From positions 1-64,000 of the forward strand of contig CAKZOO010000060.1 of assembly GCA_937136455.1 (NCBI GenBank): a DNA stretch of 64,000 nt, given 5' to 3'. Each line of letters opens with the position of its first letter. Position 1 is the stretch's first letter. The notes beneath the pieces are model-generated. The model had not been told where the DNA came from. It searched no databases and was given only the letters and a program-made list of their open reading frames with translations. Shown here one piece after another: positions 45,991-54,461 of the stretch. Source of the stretch: an uncultured Flavobacteriaceae bacterium (lineage in GTDB: Bacteria; Bacteroidota; Bacteroidia; Flavobacteriales; Flavobacteriaceae). A program made the translations under genes and the position numbers.

Positions 45991-46848
45991 CTATAAGGTT
46001 TCCTTAAATTTTGTTAGAAATCTAAACTTGAATTTGGAAGCTGTAGCTATTTGTGCTACCAAATCGATGCTTTGTTCACTGAGTTGTAAAACTCTTGGAT
46101 AACCCCCAGTTGTTTGTCCATCTCTCAATAAGATAATGAGACTTCCCTTGGGAGTTAGTTGAACAGATCCTGGTAAAACTACAGAAGTGAGTTGGTCTAT
46201 CTGATGCGGGTCGAGAAAGGGTTCAATTTGATAGGCCATTCGATCGTTGAGGTGACTTACCTTGAATTCGTTTTTGTGAAGTTGTTCTTGTTGAGTATCG
46301 CTTAGGGAGTCGTATTCAGGGCCAGGATATACCTCTAAAAACCCATTGAAAACTTTTTGTTTTGGTACTGCAAATACTTGAGATTTGACACATTTGTCAA
46401 GTAAGGGGAGTTCCATGCCGTCTTCTAGTTTGTGAAAAGGAGTGACTCTTTTTAGAAATGACCGACTCCCCAATACCTTTGGAGTTTGAATTCCTCCACA
46501 TACAGCCAGGTAAGCCCGAATCCCCTTTTTGAGTTTGCCGAATTTTAGAATTTGACCAGTCTTTACAAAGACAGCTTCACGAAAGGGGATGAGCTCGTTG
46601 TCTAAAAATAGCTCAAATTCAGCTCCCGCTGTAGCAATGTAAGTGTCTGTCTGAAATTGGAGTACTGGTCCCATCATGGTGATTTCAAGGCAGGCATCGT
46701 CGAGTTGATTTCCCAAAAGAGCGTTGGCTGTTTTAAAAGCCATTTGATCCATAGCACCTCCCTTGGGGACTCCATATGCCCCGTAATTTTTTCTGCCCAA
46801 ATCTTGTACAGAGGTATACATTCCTGATTTGATGACTTTAATAAACAT
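45991..46848 (-). CDS. pxpC: 5-oxoprolinase subunit PxpC
   Basis: A 285-residue protein of the KipA/biotin-dependent carboxyltransferase-like family, with [29 protein letters not shown] at the N-terminus and [18 protein letters not shown] near the end. With PxpA and PxpB it hydrolyses ATP-dependently 5-oxoproline to glutamate, removing a toxic product of glutamine and glutathione breakdown. It overlaps pxpB by 11 bases. Confidence 0.93.
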   Translation of the reverse strand: MFIKVIKSGMYTSVQDLGRKNYGAYGVPKGGAMDQMAFKTANALLGNQLDDACLEITMMGPVLQFQTDTYIATAGAEFELFLDNELIPFREAVFVKTGQILKFGKLKKGIRAYLAVCGGIQTPKVLGSRSFLKRVTPFHKLEDGMELPLLDKCVKSQVFAVPKQKVFNGFLEVYPGPEYDSLSDTQQEQLHKNEFKVSHLNDRMAYQIEPFLDPHQIDQLTSVVLPGSVQLTPKGSLIILLRDGQTTGGYPRVLQLSEQSIDLVAQIATASKFKFRFLTKFKETL

Positions 46849-47560
46849 AGGGAGTTTTATCGAGTTGATAGATTTCTGTTTCTAGTTGAATACTGATGAG
46901 TTGGTATTCATCCATACTGATTGGATAAAACTGAATTTTATCTCCGACATTTACAAAACAAGGAGGCTCATTTTCCACTTTGAAGAGATCTAGAGGAGAT
47001 CTTCCGATGAGTTGCCAGCCACCAGGACTTTCCCCTGGATAAATACCTGTTTGCATCCCAGCGATCCCCACAGAACCCTTAGGGACTTTTTCTCTTGGAT
47101 GAATCAGTCTAGGATGGTGGAGACGTTTATCCAATCCTCCTAAATACATAAAGCCAGGAAGAAATCCTATTGCAAAAACAGTATAGGTGTTTTTGGTGTG
47201 GAGCTCTACTAATTCATCTAGAGAAAGATTTAGATCATCACATAATTGTTCTTGATCCATTCCAAAAGAAGGGTCATAACAAACAGGAATTCTAATAAGA
47301 GAGGAATTGTACTGCCCTTCTTCTTTATTTTGATATAGTTTTTTTAGCTCTTTTACGAGCTCTGAATAATCTTCAATATAAGAGGGGAATTCCAGAAGGA
47401 GTTCGCTATAGGATATCACTGAATAGCTTTTGGGAAAGTGTAATTCAATTGCTTTTTTGAGCTCATTTATATCTTTTAATATAGCCTGGTCTATAAGATG
47501 AGGCCATTGAATGAGAACAGATCGCTCGTTGAATTGTCTATAGGTTAATTGATAGCTCAT
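46838..47560 (-). CDS. pxpB: 5-oxoprolinase subunit PxpB
   Basis: A KipI-family protein of 240 residues from the ATG at 47560 (MSYQLTYRQF). The frame is open further upstream to 47626, but that stretch lies within pxpA and has a low-complexity sequence, so the 47560 start, which overlaps the pxpA stop as ATGA, is chosen. Conserved segments are TYTVFAIGFLPGFMYLGGLD, HPRLIHPREKVPKGSVGIAGMQTGIYP and SPGGWQLIGRSP. It forms the ATP-using part with PxpC. Confidence 0.92.
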   Translation of the reverse strand: MSYQLTYRQFNERSVLIQWPHLIDQAILKDINELKKAIELHFPKSYSVISYSELLLEFPSYIEDYSELVKELKKLYQNKEEGQYNSSLIRIPVCYDPSFGMDQEQLCDDLNLSLDELVELHTKNTYTVFAIGFLPGFMYLGGLDKRLHHPRLIHPREKVPKGSVGIAGMQTGIYPGESPGGWQLIGRSPLDLFKVENEPPCFVNVGDKIQFYPISMDEYQLISIQLETEIYQLDKTPYVY

Positions 47561-48276
47561 TTGAAATAGCGTTCTTTTAAGTGTTGTAATCGAACTAATG
47601 CTAAAGAATGATCTCCATGAACACAAAAAGTATCTGCTTTCATGGGGATAAGTGTTCCATCAATGCAATGAACTTCTTGTCTTAATCGAATAGATTCTAG
47701 CTGCTCATATACAGCTTCTAAACTGTCTTTTTCAGCATTGGGTAAGGATCTTGAAACCAATTGACCTTCCTGATTGTAATTGCGATCGATAAAGGCTTCA
47801 AAAGATACTGGAATATTCAACTTCTTTGCTAAAACTGCTAAGCTTCCATTAAAAGGTGTATACAAAGTCTTAAAAGGATAGGGGTTGATGACTTCTAAAA
47901 ACCAGGAACACAATTCATCATTGGTACACAAGTCGTTGTACAGAGCTCCATGTGCTTTGATGTGATTGTTTTGAATATGAAATTTTGATAGTTGATCAAA
48001 ATAGAGGTCCAATTGATTTCTCATACTTGAATAGAATGCTTCTTTGTCGAGATGCATAGAAATTCTACCAAAATTCTCAACATCTGGATAAGAAGGGTGA
48101 GCTCCTACTTCAAGTTCATGATCAACTGCTTTTGAAAGAGTGCTATAAATGCTACTCGAATCTCCAAAATGTCCACCACAGGCAATATTACAGGCCTGAA
48201 TATAATCCATGATCTGTACTTCATTTTTGGAGCCTTCTCCTAAGTCGCAGTTGATATGTAGTTTGTGTTGCTTCAT
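47557..48276 (-). CDS. pxpA: 5-oxoprolinase subunit PxpA
   Basis: A 239-residue LamB/YcsF-family protein with INCDLGEGSKNEVQIMDYIQACNIACGGHFGD at the N-terminus, then GAHPSYPDVENFGR, HIKAHGALYNDLC and FCVHGDHSLALV. It is the hydrolase-side subunit of the 5-oxoprolinase. It overlaps the transporter gene by one base (TAATG) upstream and pxpB by four downstream. Confidence 0.93.
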   Translation of the reverse strand: MKQHKLHINCDLGEGSKNEVQIMDYIQACNIACGGHFGDSSSIYSTLSKAVDHELEVGAHPSYPDVENFGRISMHLDKEAFYSSMRNQLDLYFDQLSKFHIQNNHIKAHGALYNDLCTNDELCSWFLEVINPYPFKTLYTPFNGSLAVLAKKLNIPVSFEAFIDRNYNQEGQLVSRSLPNAEKDSLEAVYEQLESIRLRQEVHCIDGTLIPMKADTFCVHGDHSLALVRLQHLKERYFK

Positions 48277-49466
48277 TAAAAAATACTGGAAAGTGTTTTA
48301 AAACTCATGAGTAAGCTTATGATAACGATTAAGATTCCCAATATATTTTGAACAGTCCCGTTTTTATTTTCCTTTAAGAGTGATTTGTTGTTGACAAGCC
48401 ATAGGATATAGATAGCTAAAATTGGCAGCAGAATTCCGTTGGTCATCTGAGCAAATTGAATGATGATCAGAGGACTAAATCCAAAACCCAATGAAAGTAT
48501 CCCTAAAATCAGAATGACTAGTGCGGTGTTTTTAAACTTTGGATGCGAAGGATCCACCTTCCAATTAAAACACGAATTAGCTACATAAGCTGCTGCAATT
48601 GGAGCAGTTAAGGCAGAGCTAATTCCTGCCGCAAAGAGCCCTAAACCTATCATCGTCTTAGCAAATTTCCCATAGAGTGGTTCTAGGCCTGCAGCGATAT
48701 CGATTACAGATTTTAGGCTAGTGGCATCAATAGCTGAGGCCGTTATCATAATCGAAATGGAGATGATTCCTCCCAATCCAATAGCGATAAAGGTGTCTAA
48801 GCGGGCGTATTTTAAATCACTTGGCTCGCTCCAATGTTCTTTAGCCATGGCTGCGTGTAAAAACAAATTATAGGGAACCACTGTAGTTCCAATAAGGGCA
48901 ATAGCCGTAAAAACAGTAGTACTGTCGAGATTAAATGAGATTAATCCGCTAAAGAGTTCACCTAGATTTGGACCAGTAATGATAGCTGTAATTAAAAAAG
49001 AAACACTCATAAAGATCACAAGCCCTATCAAGATATTTTTAATATACTTCATCGATCCAAAGCGTAGTAAGAGCGCTGTAATGATTCCAATAAACCAAGG
49101 GTAGTAACTCGAATATTCTTCGCTAAATAAAGCTTCCAGTCCTAAGACGGCACCATTGAGATTCCCGGCTTCGTAGGCCGTGTTTCCAATCACAATTGCT
49201 GAGAGAATTAGAAGGGTTACCAAGCTTTTTAGTAGTGGATTTTTAATTTCAGTTCTGATGAGTTCCGCCAATCCTTTTTTGGTAACAATACCGATGCGTG
49301 CAGACATTTCCTGAAACGAAATAGCGATGACAATCGAGAGAACAAGTGCCCAAAGTAAGCTAAATCCGAATTCTATTCCCGCTTTTGCACAAATGGTAAC
49401 CGTTCCTGGACCAATGAATGCAGCAGTTATTAGGGTAGCAGGACCTAGTTTAAATCCTTTCTTCAT
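48276..49466 (-). CDS. Divergent NRAMP-family transporter
   Basis: A 396-residue membrane protein with about 11 helices. It has the NRAMP fold order: GPATLITAAFIGPGTVTI at the N-terminus and LIGTTVVPYNLFLHAAMAKEHW in the middle. The canonical metal-binding DPGN in helix 1 is replaced by GPGT (residues 19-22), and the MPH in helix 6 by VPY. This places it in the divergent group found beside pxp/kip genes (YcsG in Bacillus), probably not a usual Mn/Fe importer. It heads the operon with pxpABC. Likely substrates are a non-transition metal or a small molecule linked to 5-oxoproline; unproven. Confidence 0.83.
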   Translation of the reverse strand: MKKGFKLGPATLITAAFIGPGTVTICAKAGIEFGFSLLWALVLSIVIAISFQEMSARIGIVTKKGLAELIRTEIKNPLLKSLVTLLILSAIVIGNTAYEAGNLNGAVLGLEALFSEEYSSYYPWFIGIITALLLRFGSMKYIKNILIGLVIFMSVSFLITAIITGPNLGELFSGLISFNLDSTTVFTAIALIGTTVVPYNLFLHAAMAKEHWSEPSDLKYARLDTFIAIGLGGIISISIMITASAIDATSLKSVIDIAAGLEPLYGKFAKTMIGLGLFAAGISSALTAPIAAAYVANSCFNWKVDPSHPKFKNTALVILILGILSLGFGFSPLIIIQFAQMTNGILLPILAIYILWLVNNKSLLKENKNGTVQNILGILIVIISLLMSFKTLSSIF

Positions 49467-49515
49467 AAATAATCTCTTTTAGCTTATCTTTAAGGTAGTT
49501 AAATTACAATATCCT

Positions 49516-50646
49516 ATGAAAACCTTAAAATCCCTTTGCTTAATCTTTAGTTTTATTTTGACGACTTCGGTCTATAGTCAAACTCATAGCCATGTTAGCG
49601 CTCAAAAGAAAATTTCGTACCCAGATTTAGAAGGCTATCAAACCCTAAGCTCCGATTTGCATATTCACACTGTTTTTTCCGATGGGAATGTGTGGCCTAC
49701 GATTCGTGTTCAAGAAGCCTTGCTAGAAGATTTGGACGTGATTGCGATGACGGAGCATTTGGAATACCAACCACACCAAAAGGATCTTCCACATCCAGAC
49801 CGAAATCGCTCCTATGAAATCGCTTTAAAGGAAGCAGCACGTCACAATCTAATTGTAATTCCGGGATCTGAGATTACACGTTCAGCACCTGTGGGTCACA
49901 ACAATGCTATCTTTTTATCGGATGCTAATCCACTTTTGGACAAAGAAGATCCAAAAACATCTTTTAACGAGGCTAAAAAACAAGGGGCTTTTGTGTTTTG
50001 GAATCACCCAGCATGGTATCCTCAAAGCTCCAAAGGAATTCCGATCTTTTCTGAGTTTCAACAGAAAATGATCAAACAAGGAAAACTTCACGGAATTGAA
50101 GTTATTAATGAAGGAGCCTATAGCGAAGAAGCTTTTGCACTGGCTTTAGAAGAAGGCCTTACTGTTCTTGGAAACTCCGATGTACACGATTTGATTGGAT
50201 GGGATTATTTAGATAAGCATCAAACCCATAGACCTATCACACTCATTTTTTCAAAAGATAAAGAGCTTAATTCCATCAAAGAGGCACTCTTTGAAGGAAG
50301 AACGGTTGCCGTCTTCAATAATTTTTGGGTCGGTAAAGAGGAATTTGTAATTCCACTTCTCAAAAATTCTCTTACTGTTGAAAATCCTCATTATCTCAAT
50401 AAATCTGAACTTTTAGAATTGACCTTAATCAATCATTCGAGCTCCGATTTACTGCTCGAAAATCAAATGCCCTATTCGTTTTATTTTAATCCAAGAGTTT
50501 TTACAGTTCCTGCTATGGGAAGTATCACACTTCAGATTAAAACACTTGAACAACTCGATCGCATCGAACTCAAGTTCAAAGCCCTTAAGGCATATACAGC
50601 ACCTAAAGATCAAGCTGTTGTGAGTTGGGGGGTTACAGTCGATTAG
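49516..50646 (+). CDS. Secreted PHP-domain phosphoesterase (Sb-PDE type)
   Basis: A 376-residue exported protein (signal cleaved about residue 22, VYSQ). The PHP domain begins with SSDLHIHTVFSDGNVWP, whose HxH and Asp bind metals, followed by IAMTEHLEY, IPGSEITRS, FWNHPAW and GNSDVHDL. All PHP metal motifs appear intact. The C-terminal 100 residues form a beta-rich domain (LELTLINHSSSDLLLENQMPYSFYF). It matches the Sb-PDE group that hydrolyses phosphodiesters. Its stop overlaps the convergent DUF2490 stop by 4 bases. Confidence 0.86.
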   Translation: MKTLKSLCLIFSFILTTSVYSQTHSHVSAQKKISYPDLEGYQTLSSDLHIHTVFSDGNVWPTIRVQEALLEDLDVIAMTEHLEYQPHQKDLPHPDRNRSYEIALKEAARHNLIVIPGSEITRSAPVGHNNAIFLSDANPLLDKEDPKTSFNEAKKQGAFVFWNHPAWYPQSSKGIPIFSEFQQKMIKQGKLHGIEVINEGAYSEEAFALALEEGLTVLGNSDVHDLIGWDYLDKHQTHRPITLIFSKDKELNSIKEALFEGRTVAVFNNFWVGKEEFVIPLLKNSLTVENPHYLNKSELLELTLINHSSSDLLLENQMPYSFYFNPRVFTVPAMGSITLQIKTLEQLDRIELKFKALKAYTAPKDQAVVSWGVTVD

Positions 50647-51299
50647 AGTTTGAACTTGTAAAACAAACCGATGATATGATGGCGCTCGATGGTTTGGGTA
50701 GCTGTCATGAAAAAATACACGAATTTGAGTTGGTGCGCTCCAATCGGAAGATCGGTTTGTACGCCATAACGCCATTTTTTAATCCCTGAAAAACTAGGAT
50801 CACCAATAGTTATAAAAGGTTCAATTAAAAACTCAGGATCGTATTCCCAATTGTTTATTTTAAACTCGATGCTATTTTTAAAGCGTAGGTACTTATTGCC
50901 TGGGTCTATTGATTCAAAGAGGTTGGATACTTGATAACGGATTCTGGAATTGAACTTGAAATCACCAAAACGTTTATCGAAAGTAAGATCAGTATGAACT
51001 CGATATTGATTTTCAATTCCTTGCTGACCTCCATTGGTGTCGTTATTCTTACCAATTCTAAGACCAACTTCTAGTGAAAAATCCTTAGAGAGATCGTAGT
51101 CTAAGTTGTTTTCAAAAAAGTACTTATCTAATTCCTTGAAATCACTCTTGGTTCGATGTTGAAATCCAATTGTATTATGGAGATTTTCTGAAATTTGAAA
51201 TTTGGTTTTAATGCCGATCCAAGATCTGGTCTCTGATACAGATTGAGCTAACAATAGGGAGCTGCTCCCTAGTAATAAGAGACTTAAAATTCGCTTCAC
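50643..51299 (-). CDS. DUF2490 outer-membrane beta-barrel protein
   Basis: A 218-residue exported protein (signal ending LLLAQ). Alternating strands with aromatic girdles (HTDLTFDKRFGDFKFNSRIRYQVSN, then WRYGVQTDLPIGAHQLKFVYFFM) and a final strand HHIIGLFYKFKL ending in Leu fit a small outer-membrane barrel of the DUF2490 family. Function unknown. It is 2 bases from the DUF4956 gene on the same strand. Confidence 0.85.
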   Translation of the reverse strand: MKRILSLLLLGSSSLLLAQSVSETRSWIGIKTKFQISENLHNTIGFQHRTKSDFKELDKYFFENNLDYDLSKDFSLEVGLRIGKNNDTNGGQQGIENQYRVHTDLTFDKRFGDFKFNSRIRYQVSNLFESIDPGNKYLRFKNSIEFKINNWEYDPEFLIEPFITIGDPSFSGIKKWRYGVQTDLPIGAHQLKFVYFFMTATQTIERHHIIGLFYKFKL

Positions 51300-51301
51300 A
51301 A

Positions 51302-51862
51302 TTAAACTTTGAAGTAATAGGTTAATTTGACAGTTTTCGAGATCAAATCAATCTTTTGAATCTCAATTTTTTCAATGTGACAATTGAATTCCTTCTCTAG
51401 GGTTTCTTTGAGTAGCTGTTTTTTGTCGTGTTGAAAGAGATCTGAATAGGCTAGAGTGATCTCTTGGGGAAGTAATTTGGTTTTTTTCTTGTAAGTGTTT
51501 TCGATCACAAACAACATTAAGATAACAAAGGCATTTGATAAAATCATTTCTAATGAACTTACCTTGTCATTCGATAATGCATTGATAATGGCAACTCCAA
51601 TGACCACAAAAAGATAGGTCATTTCTTTGATTTGAATGGTGTGTGTTCGGTACCTGATGATTCCAAAAACGGCAAAAAGTCCAATGGCTAGTCCAATATC
51701 CAATTCGTTTTGCTTCAGGGAATAACACAGAAGAAATACGACTGTACTAATCATAAAGTAGGTAAACATATACTTGGAAGTCTCCGAATAACGATGATAG
51801 ATAAAGCGAATAATTAGAATCGCAACAATGAGGTTAATAGTAAGTCGTATAGCTAAATCCAT
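51302..51862 (-). CDS. DUF4956 membrane protein
   Basis: A 186-residue protein. The first 120 residues have about five hydrophobic segments (INLIVAILIIRFIYH, MISTVVFLLCY, LAIGLFAVFGIIRYRTHTIQIKEMTYLF), with the family's RYRT..I..KEMTYLF stretch after them. The last 60 residues are soluble (EKEFNCHIEKIEIQKIDLISK). DUF4956 proteins are found beside CotH, polyphosphate and exopolysaccharide genes, but their role is unknown. It lies between the 223-residue protein and the DUF2490 barrel. Confidence 0.85.
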   Translation of the reverse strand: MDLAIRLTINLIVAILIIRFIYHRYSETSKYMFTYFMISTVVFLLCYSLKQNELDIGLAIGLFAVFGIIRYRTHTIQIKEMTYLFVVIGVAIINALSNDKVSSLEMILSNAFVILMLFVIENTYKKKTKLLPQEITLAYSDLFQHDKKQLLKETLEKEFNCHIEKIEIQKIDLISKTVKLTYYFKV

Positions 51863-51867
51863 GGTAG

Positions 51868-52539
51868 TTAGTTGTTGTGATCTTCGTTCAAATCTTGATC
51901 TTCTAATAAGCTCATATCGATTTCTGGAAGTTCATAAATCCTTCCAGCTCGAACTGTATATGGTTTTTCAGGAAGTCCATCCAGGCGTATGAAGTTTTCG
52001 TAGGCGTTGAGTATCGGCATGGACTTAAATCTTTTGCCAAATTTAAAACTTGTCAAAAGCATGGTAGAATCTATTTGTTCGATCTGATATCGTTTTAATT
52101 TGTCAGGTCTCGCTAAGAGTTGAATGCCTAAAAAAATAGTATCAGTCTCTTTTTCAGTTTTGTAATAATAGGTAAACTCGTTTAATTCCTCAAGTGTATT
52201 AGGTGTTTTAGTTGGAAGCAGACGAACATAATCAGTGCCAAAAGTTTTCTGGTGTTCATCTTTTAATTCAATTCTAATTCGATTTTGATCTACAAATTTT
52301 AAATGGCCCCAAGAAGTTCCATCAACAATAAGGCTGTCGTTTTCTAGGGAATAACGATGGATTGATTTAAAATCTTTAAAATCGTAAATACTCAGGTCGA
52401 ATTGATTAAAATTTAATACGGTTGTTCCAATAAGACTTACCGTTGCACTGTCTTTAGCAATGATCCATTTTCCTCTGAGTTCTTGAGCATGTAGCGCAAG
52501 ACTCATAAAGAAGGAAAGAAGTACAACAGATAATTTCAT
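51868..52539 (-). CDS. Secreted hypothetical protein
   Basis: A 223-residue protein with a Sec signal (cleavage after ALHA, about residue 18). The mature part begins QELRGKWIIAKDSATVSL and is mostly beta strands, similar to a lipocalin-like fold for the first 100 residues, and ends in an acidic tail. I do not recognise a family. It starts a three-gene unit with DUF4956 and DUF2490 (6-base gap), so it probably works with them at the outer membrane. Confidence 0.65.
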   Translation of the reverse strand: MKLSVVLLSFFMSLALHAQELRGKWIIAKDSATVSLIGTTVLNFNQFDLSIYDFKDFKSIHRYSLENDSLIVDGTSWGHLKFVDQNRIRIELKDEHQKTFGTDYVRLLPTKTPNTLEELNEFTYYYKTEKETDTIFLGIQLLARPDKLKRYQIEQIDSTMLLTSFKFGKRFKSMPILNAYENFIRLDGLPEKPYTVRAGRIYELPEIDMSLLEDQDLNEDHNN

Positions 52540-52585
52540 AGGGCTAATTTACAAAAACAAAGAATTAGATTTACTTAAAGGAATG

Positions 52586-53443
52586 TTATAGATGTATTTT
52601 TCGATATTCGTTAGGACTATAGGTAGTTTGCTTTTTAAACTGTCTAAAAAAGTTTGGAATATTGTTAAATCCGCATTCGTATCCAATGGTTTGTACATCC
52701 TTGTCCGTCTGCAATAAGAGTTTGATAGCATTGTTGATTCGGTACTCGTTTAAATAACTCACAAAAGTCTTAGAAGTGGTTTTTTTAAAGAATCTACTAA
52801 AGGAACTAGGACTCATAAAAACAATTTGAGCAACATCTTCTAGACTGATAGGATCAGAATAGTTTTTTTCGATATAGTTAAACACCTTATTGATACGATC
52901 ACTTTCTCGTGGATTGAGTAAAAAAGAATCTCCTTGGGCATTGAGAATGGTCTTCTGATCTGTTAAGGCCATTTCATTTAAGATTTCCATAAGCGAGAAA
53001 ATCTTTTTAAAATTGCTTTCATCCATTAAAAGAAGTAGACGTTTTCCGATACGATGTTTAAACTCTCGATCAAAAGCGATGCCGTTAGCAGCAAGATCCA
53101 GTAATTGATTAATTTTTGAAAACTCTTTTGTTTCTTCTAAGGCTGTACCCAACATAGTAGACTTAAAATGAACGACTACTTCGAAGCGATCATTTTCAAA
53201 ATTATTGGTGAACCCATGGTGAGGAACATTACTTCCTATTAATACCAGTTCTCCGTCACTAAAATTTGAGAGGTGCAATCCAATTTTACGTCGACCGACA
53301 CCATTACTGATATAAACAATTTCAAATTCCTCGTGATAGTGCCATCCAGCATCCTGAGATCCGCGGTTGTACTGATCAAAATACATAACATTAACCGAGG
53401 CTTCTGATTGGGTAAATTCTTTGTGAATTTTATGATTGATCAT
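52586..53443 (-). CDS. AraC-family transcriptional regulator with cupin sensor
   Basis: A 285-residue regulator. The N-terminal half is a cupin (WHYHEEFEIVYISNGVGRRKIG, then GELVLIGSNVPHHGFTN); the C-terminal 100 residues are the AraC double helix-turn-helix (PISLEDVAQIVFMSPSSFSRFFKK and VQTIGYECGFNNIPNFFRQFKKQTTYSPNEYRK). The cupin type often responds to sugars. It is divergent from the 141-residue secreted protein; the region between holds TTGTATA/TATACAA half-sites (53470-53476 and 53494-53500). Confidence 0.9.
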   Translation of the reverse strand: MINHKIHKEFTQSEASVNVMYFDQYNRGSQDAGWHYHEEFEIVYISNGVGRRKIGLHLSNFSDGELVLIGSNVPHHGFTNNFENDRFEVVVHFKSTMLGTALEETKEFSKINQLLDLAANGIAFDREFKHRIGKRLLLLMDESNFKKIFSLMEILNEMALTDQKTILNAQGDSFLLNPRESDRINKVFNYIEKNYSDPISLEDVAQIVFMSPSSFSRFFKKTTSKTFVSYLNEYRINNAIKLLLQTDKDVQTIGYECGFNNIPNFFRQFKKQTTYSPNEYRKIHL

Positions 53444-53469
53444 GATGAATTCTTGAGCTTAAAACCTGA

Positions 53470-53500
53470 TTGTATACTTTTTTGTCATTAACATATACAA
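53470..53500. promoter_or_regulatory. Inverted TTGTATA / TATACAA half-sites
   Basis: Seven-base perfect arms at 53470-53476 and 53494-53500 with a 17-base spacer, just upstream of the araC gene. The TATACAA half-site recurs three times on the plus strand at 54180, 54211 and 54284. It may be an operator for the adjacent AraC protein. Confidence 0.3.
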
Positions 53501-53570
53501 AAACGTAATTAAGAGCAAAATTAGACAATAATCAGCAAAAATCCATACATATTTCAGCTAATTCTCGTTA

Positions 53571-53578
53571 TAAATTTG
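53571..53578 (+). promoter_or_regulatory. -7 element of the 141-residue protein gene
   Basis: TAAATTTG fits TAnnTTTG exactly and lies 26 bases before the ATG at 53604. No -33 TTG seen. Confidence 0.45.
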
Positions 53579-53603
53579 TCCTATAATTTAAAACTTAAAA
53601 GTT

Positions 53604-54029
53604 ATGAGAAAGTTTTTATTGACAACTGGAGCCTTAGTAGCAAGTTTAATGAGTAGTGCAACGGTTCAACCTAAAGAAGAAACAAAAGTTACAACAGATT
53701 GCTGTAACAACCCTATAGAAGTTACAGCATCAAATTCAACTGAAGAAATCAGTATGGAGATTTTTGGAATTTGGCAAACTTTAGACAATGAGTTTGTACA
53801 AATTACAAGAGATATGGATTATAAGATTACGTTTATGAGAGTGGCTAAAACGAAAGCTTTATTAGCAAAAGGATTTATCTCTGGAGATCAATCTACATTG
53901 TCGATTGAACGTACTTATCCAGTTGAAGAGACTTATAGTTCTCAATATGTGTTTTCTCCAAGTATGAAAACCTTAGTGATTATGAAGCCGAATTCAAATG
54001 AGGCTTGGGTACTTCATAAAGTACAGTAA
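53604..54029 (+). CDS. Secreted hypothetical protein, 141 residues
   Basis: A small protein with a Sec signal peptide (cleavage near SSATVQP, about residue 20) and a mature part that starts with a charged stretch holding a CC pair, then a beta-rich domain (EIFGIWQTLDNEFVQITRD, YKITFMRVAKTKALLAKGFIS, STLSIERTYP) resembling lipocalin-type repeats. I do not recognise the family. It lies divergent from the AraC regulator and ends at a strong terminator, so it could be the regulator's target. Confidence 0.7.
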   Translation: MRKFLLTTGALVASLMSSATVQPKEETKVTTDCCNNPIEVTASNSTEEISMEIFGIWQTLDNEFVQITRDMDYKITFMRVAKTKALLAKGFISGDQSTLSIERTYPVEETYSSQYVFSPSMKTLVIMKPNSNEAWVLHKVQ

Positions 54030-54079
54030 ATATTTAAGAAATTACGTTAAGTAATATTAGTTTGTTTGTTTGTTGAAAG

Positions 54080-54104
54080 CGCCCCTTTTTGGGGCGTTTT
54101 TTTT
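54080..54104 (+). terminator. Terminator 1 of a repeated terminator pair
   Basis: CGCCCC/GGGGCG stem (54080-54085, 54091-54096), five-base T loop and an 8-base T-tract, 50 bases after the 141-residue gene. It is preceded by TTAGTTTGTTTGTTTGTT, the same sequence as before terminator 2 at 54378. Confidence 0.85.
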
Positions 54105-54256
54105 GAACTTAGATGAAGCTTTTTTCAATGAATTTTTATCTTGAAAAGTATAGGTAATTATACTTTTTTTGCTCGAAGTTATACAATTCATGCAGAGGCG
54201 TTCAAAATGTATACAAATAGGTAAAAAATCACAGTAAAGACTTAAAATTGCTCCTC

Positions 54257-54264
54257 TATATTTG
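54257..54264 (+). promoter_or_regulatory. -7 element of a probable small RNA
   Basis: TATATTTG matches TAnnTTTG exactly in a gene-free stretch; no -33 TTG at the usual spacing. Start predicted near 54270. Confidence 0.4.
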
Positions 54265-54269
54265 TAGTA

Positions 54270-54404
54270 TAAATAGTGGCTGTTATACAATTCTTCAACT
54301 TCAAAACAGCCTTGTTTAGTTAGTTAATAGGAAAAGTCTTTTAAAAAAGATTTTTGTTTAGTTTGTTTGTTTGTTATAACGCCCCTTTTCGAAGGGGCGT
54401 TTTA
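54270..54404 (+). ncRNA. Candidate small RNA
   Basis: A gene-free stretch of about 135 bases with a consensus -7 element before it (54257), a hairpin with arms GGCTGTT (54279-54285) and AACAGCC (54305-54311), an A/T-rich second hairpin at about 54332-54354, and a strong terminator (54378-54404). No coding frame of note. I do not recognise a known RNA family, and transcription is inferred from promoter and terminator only. Confidence 0.4.
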
Positions 54405-54405
54405 T
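54378..54405 (+). terminator. Terminator 2 of a repeated terminator pair
   Basis: Perfect 10-base stem AACGCCCCTT/AAGGGGCGTT (54378-54387, 54392-54401) with a TTCG tetraloop and a T-rich tail. The preceding TTTAGTTTGTTTGTTTGTT nearly equals the leader of terminator 1. Confidence 0.85.
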
Positions 54406-54461
54406 TTTAAGGGATCTTTGCAATAAAAAATTGTTAATTTGTAGGCTTAATCCCTCTTATT

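Noticed and set aside
47561..47626. Longer N-terminus for PxpB
   Set aside because: The extra 22 codons lie within pxpA, are not conserved in the family, and the ATG at 47560 overlaps the pxpA stop as ATGA.
54057..54290. Minus-strand 77-codon frame over the small RNA region
   Set aside because: Runs through a terminator and AT-rich DNA, with low-complexity lysine and serine sequence; no start context.
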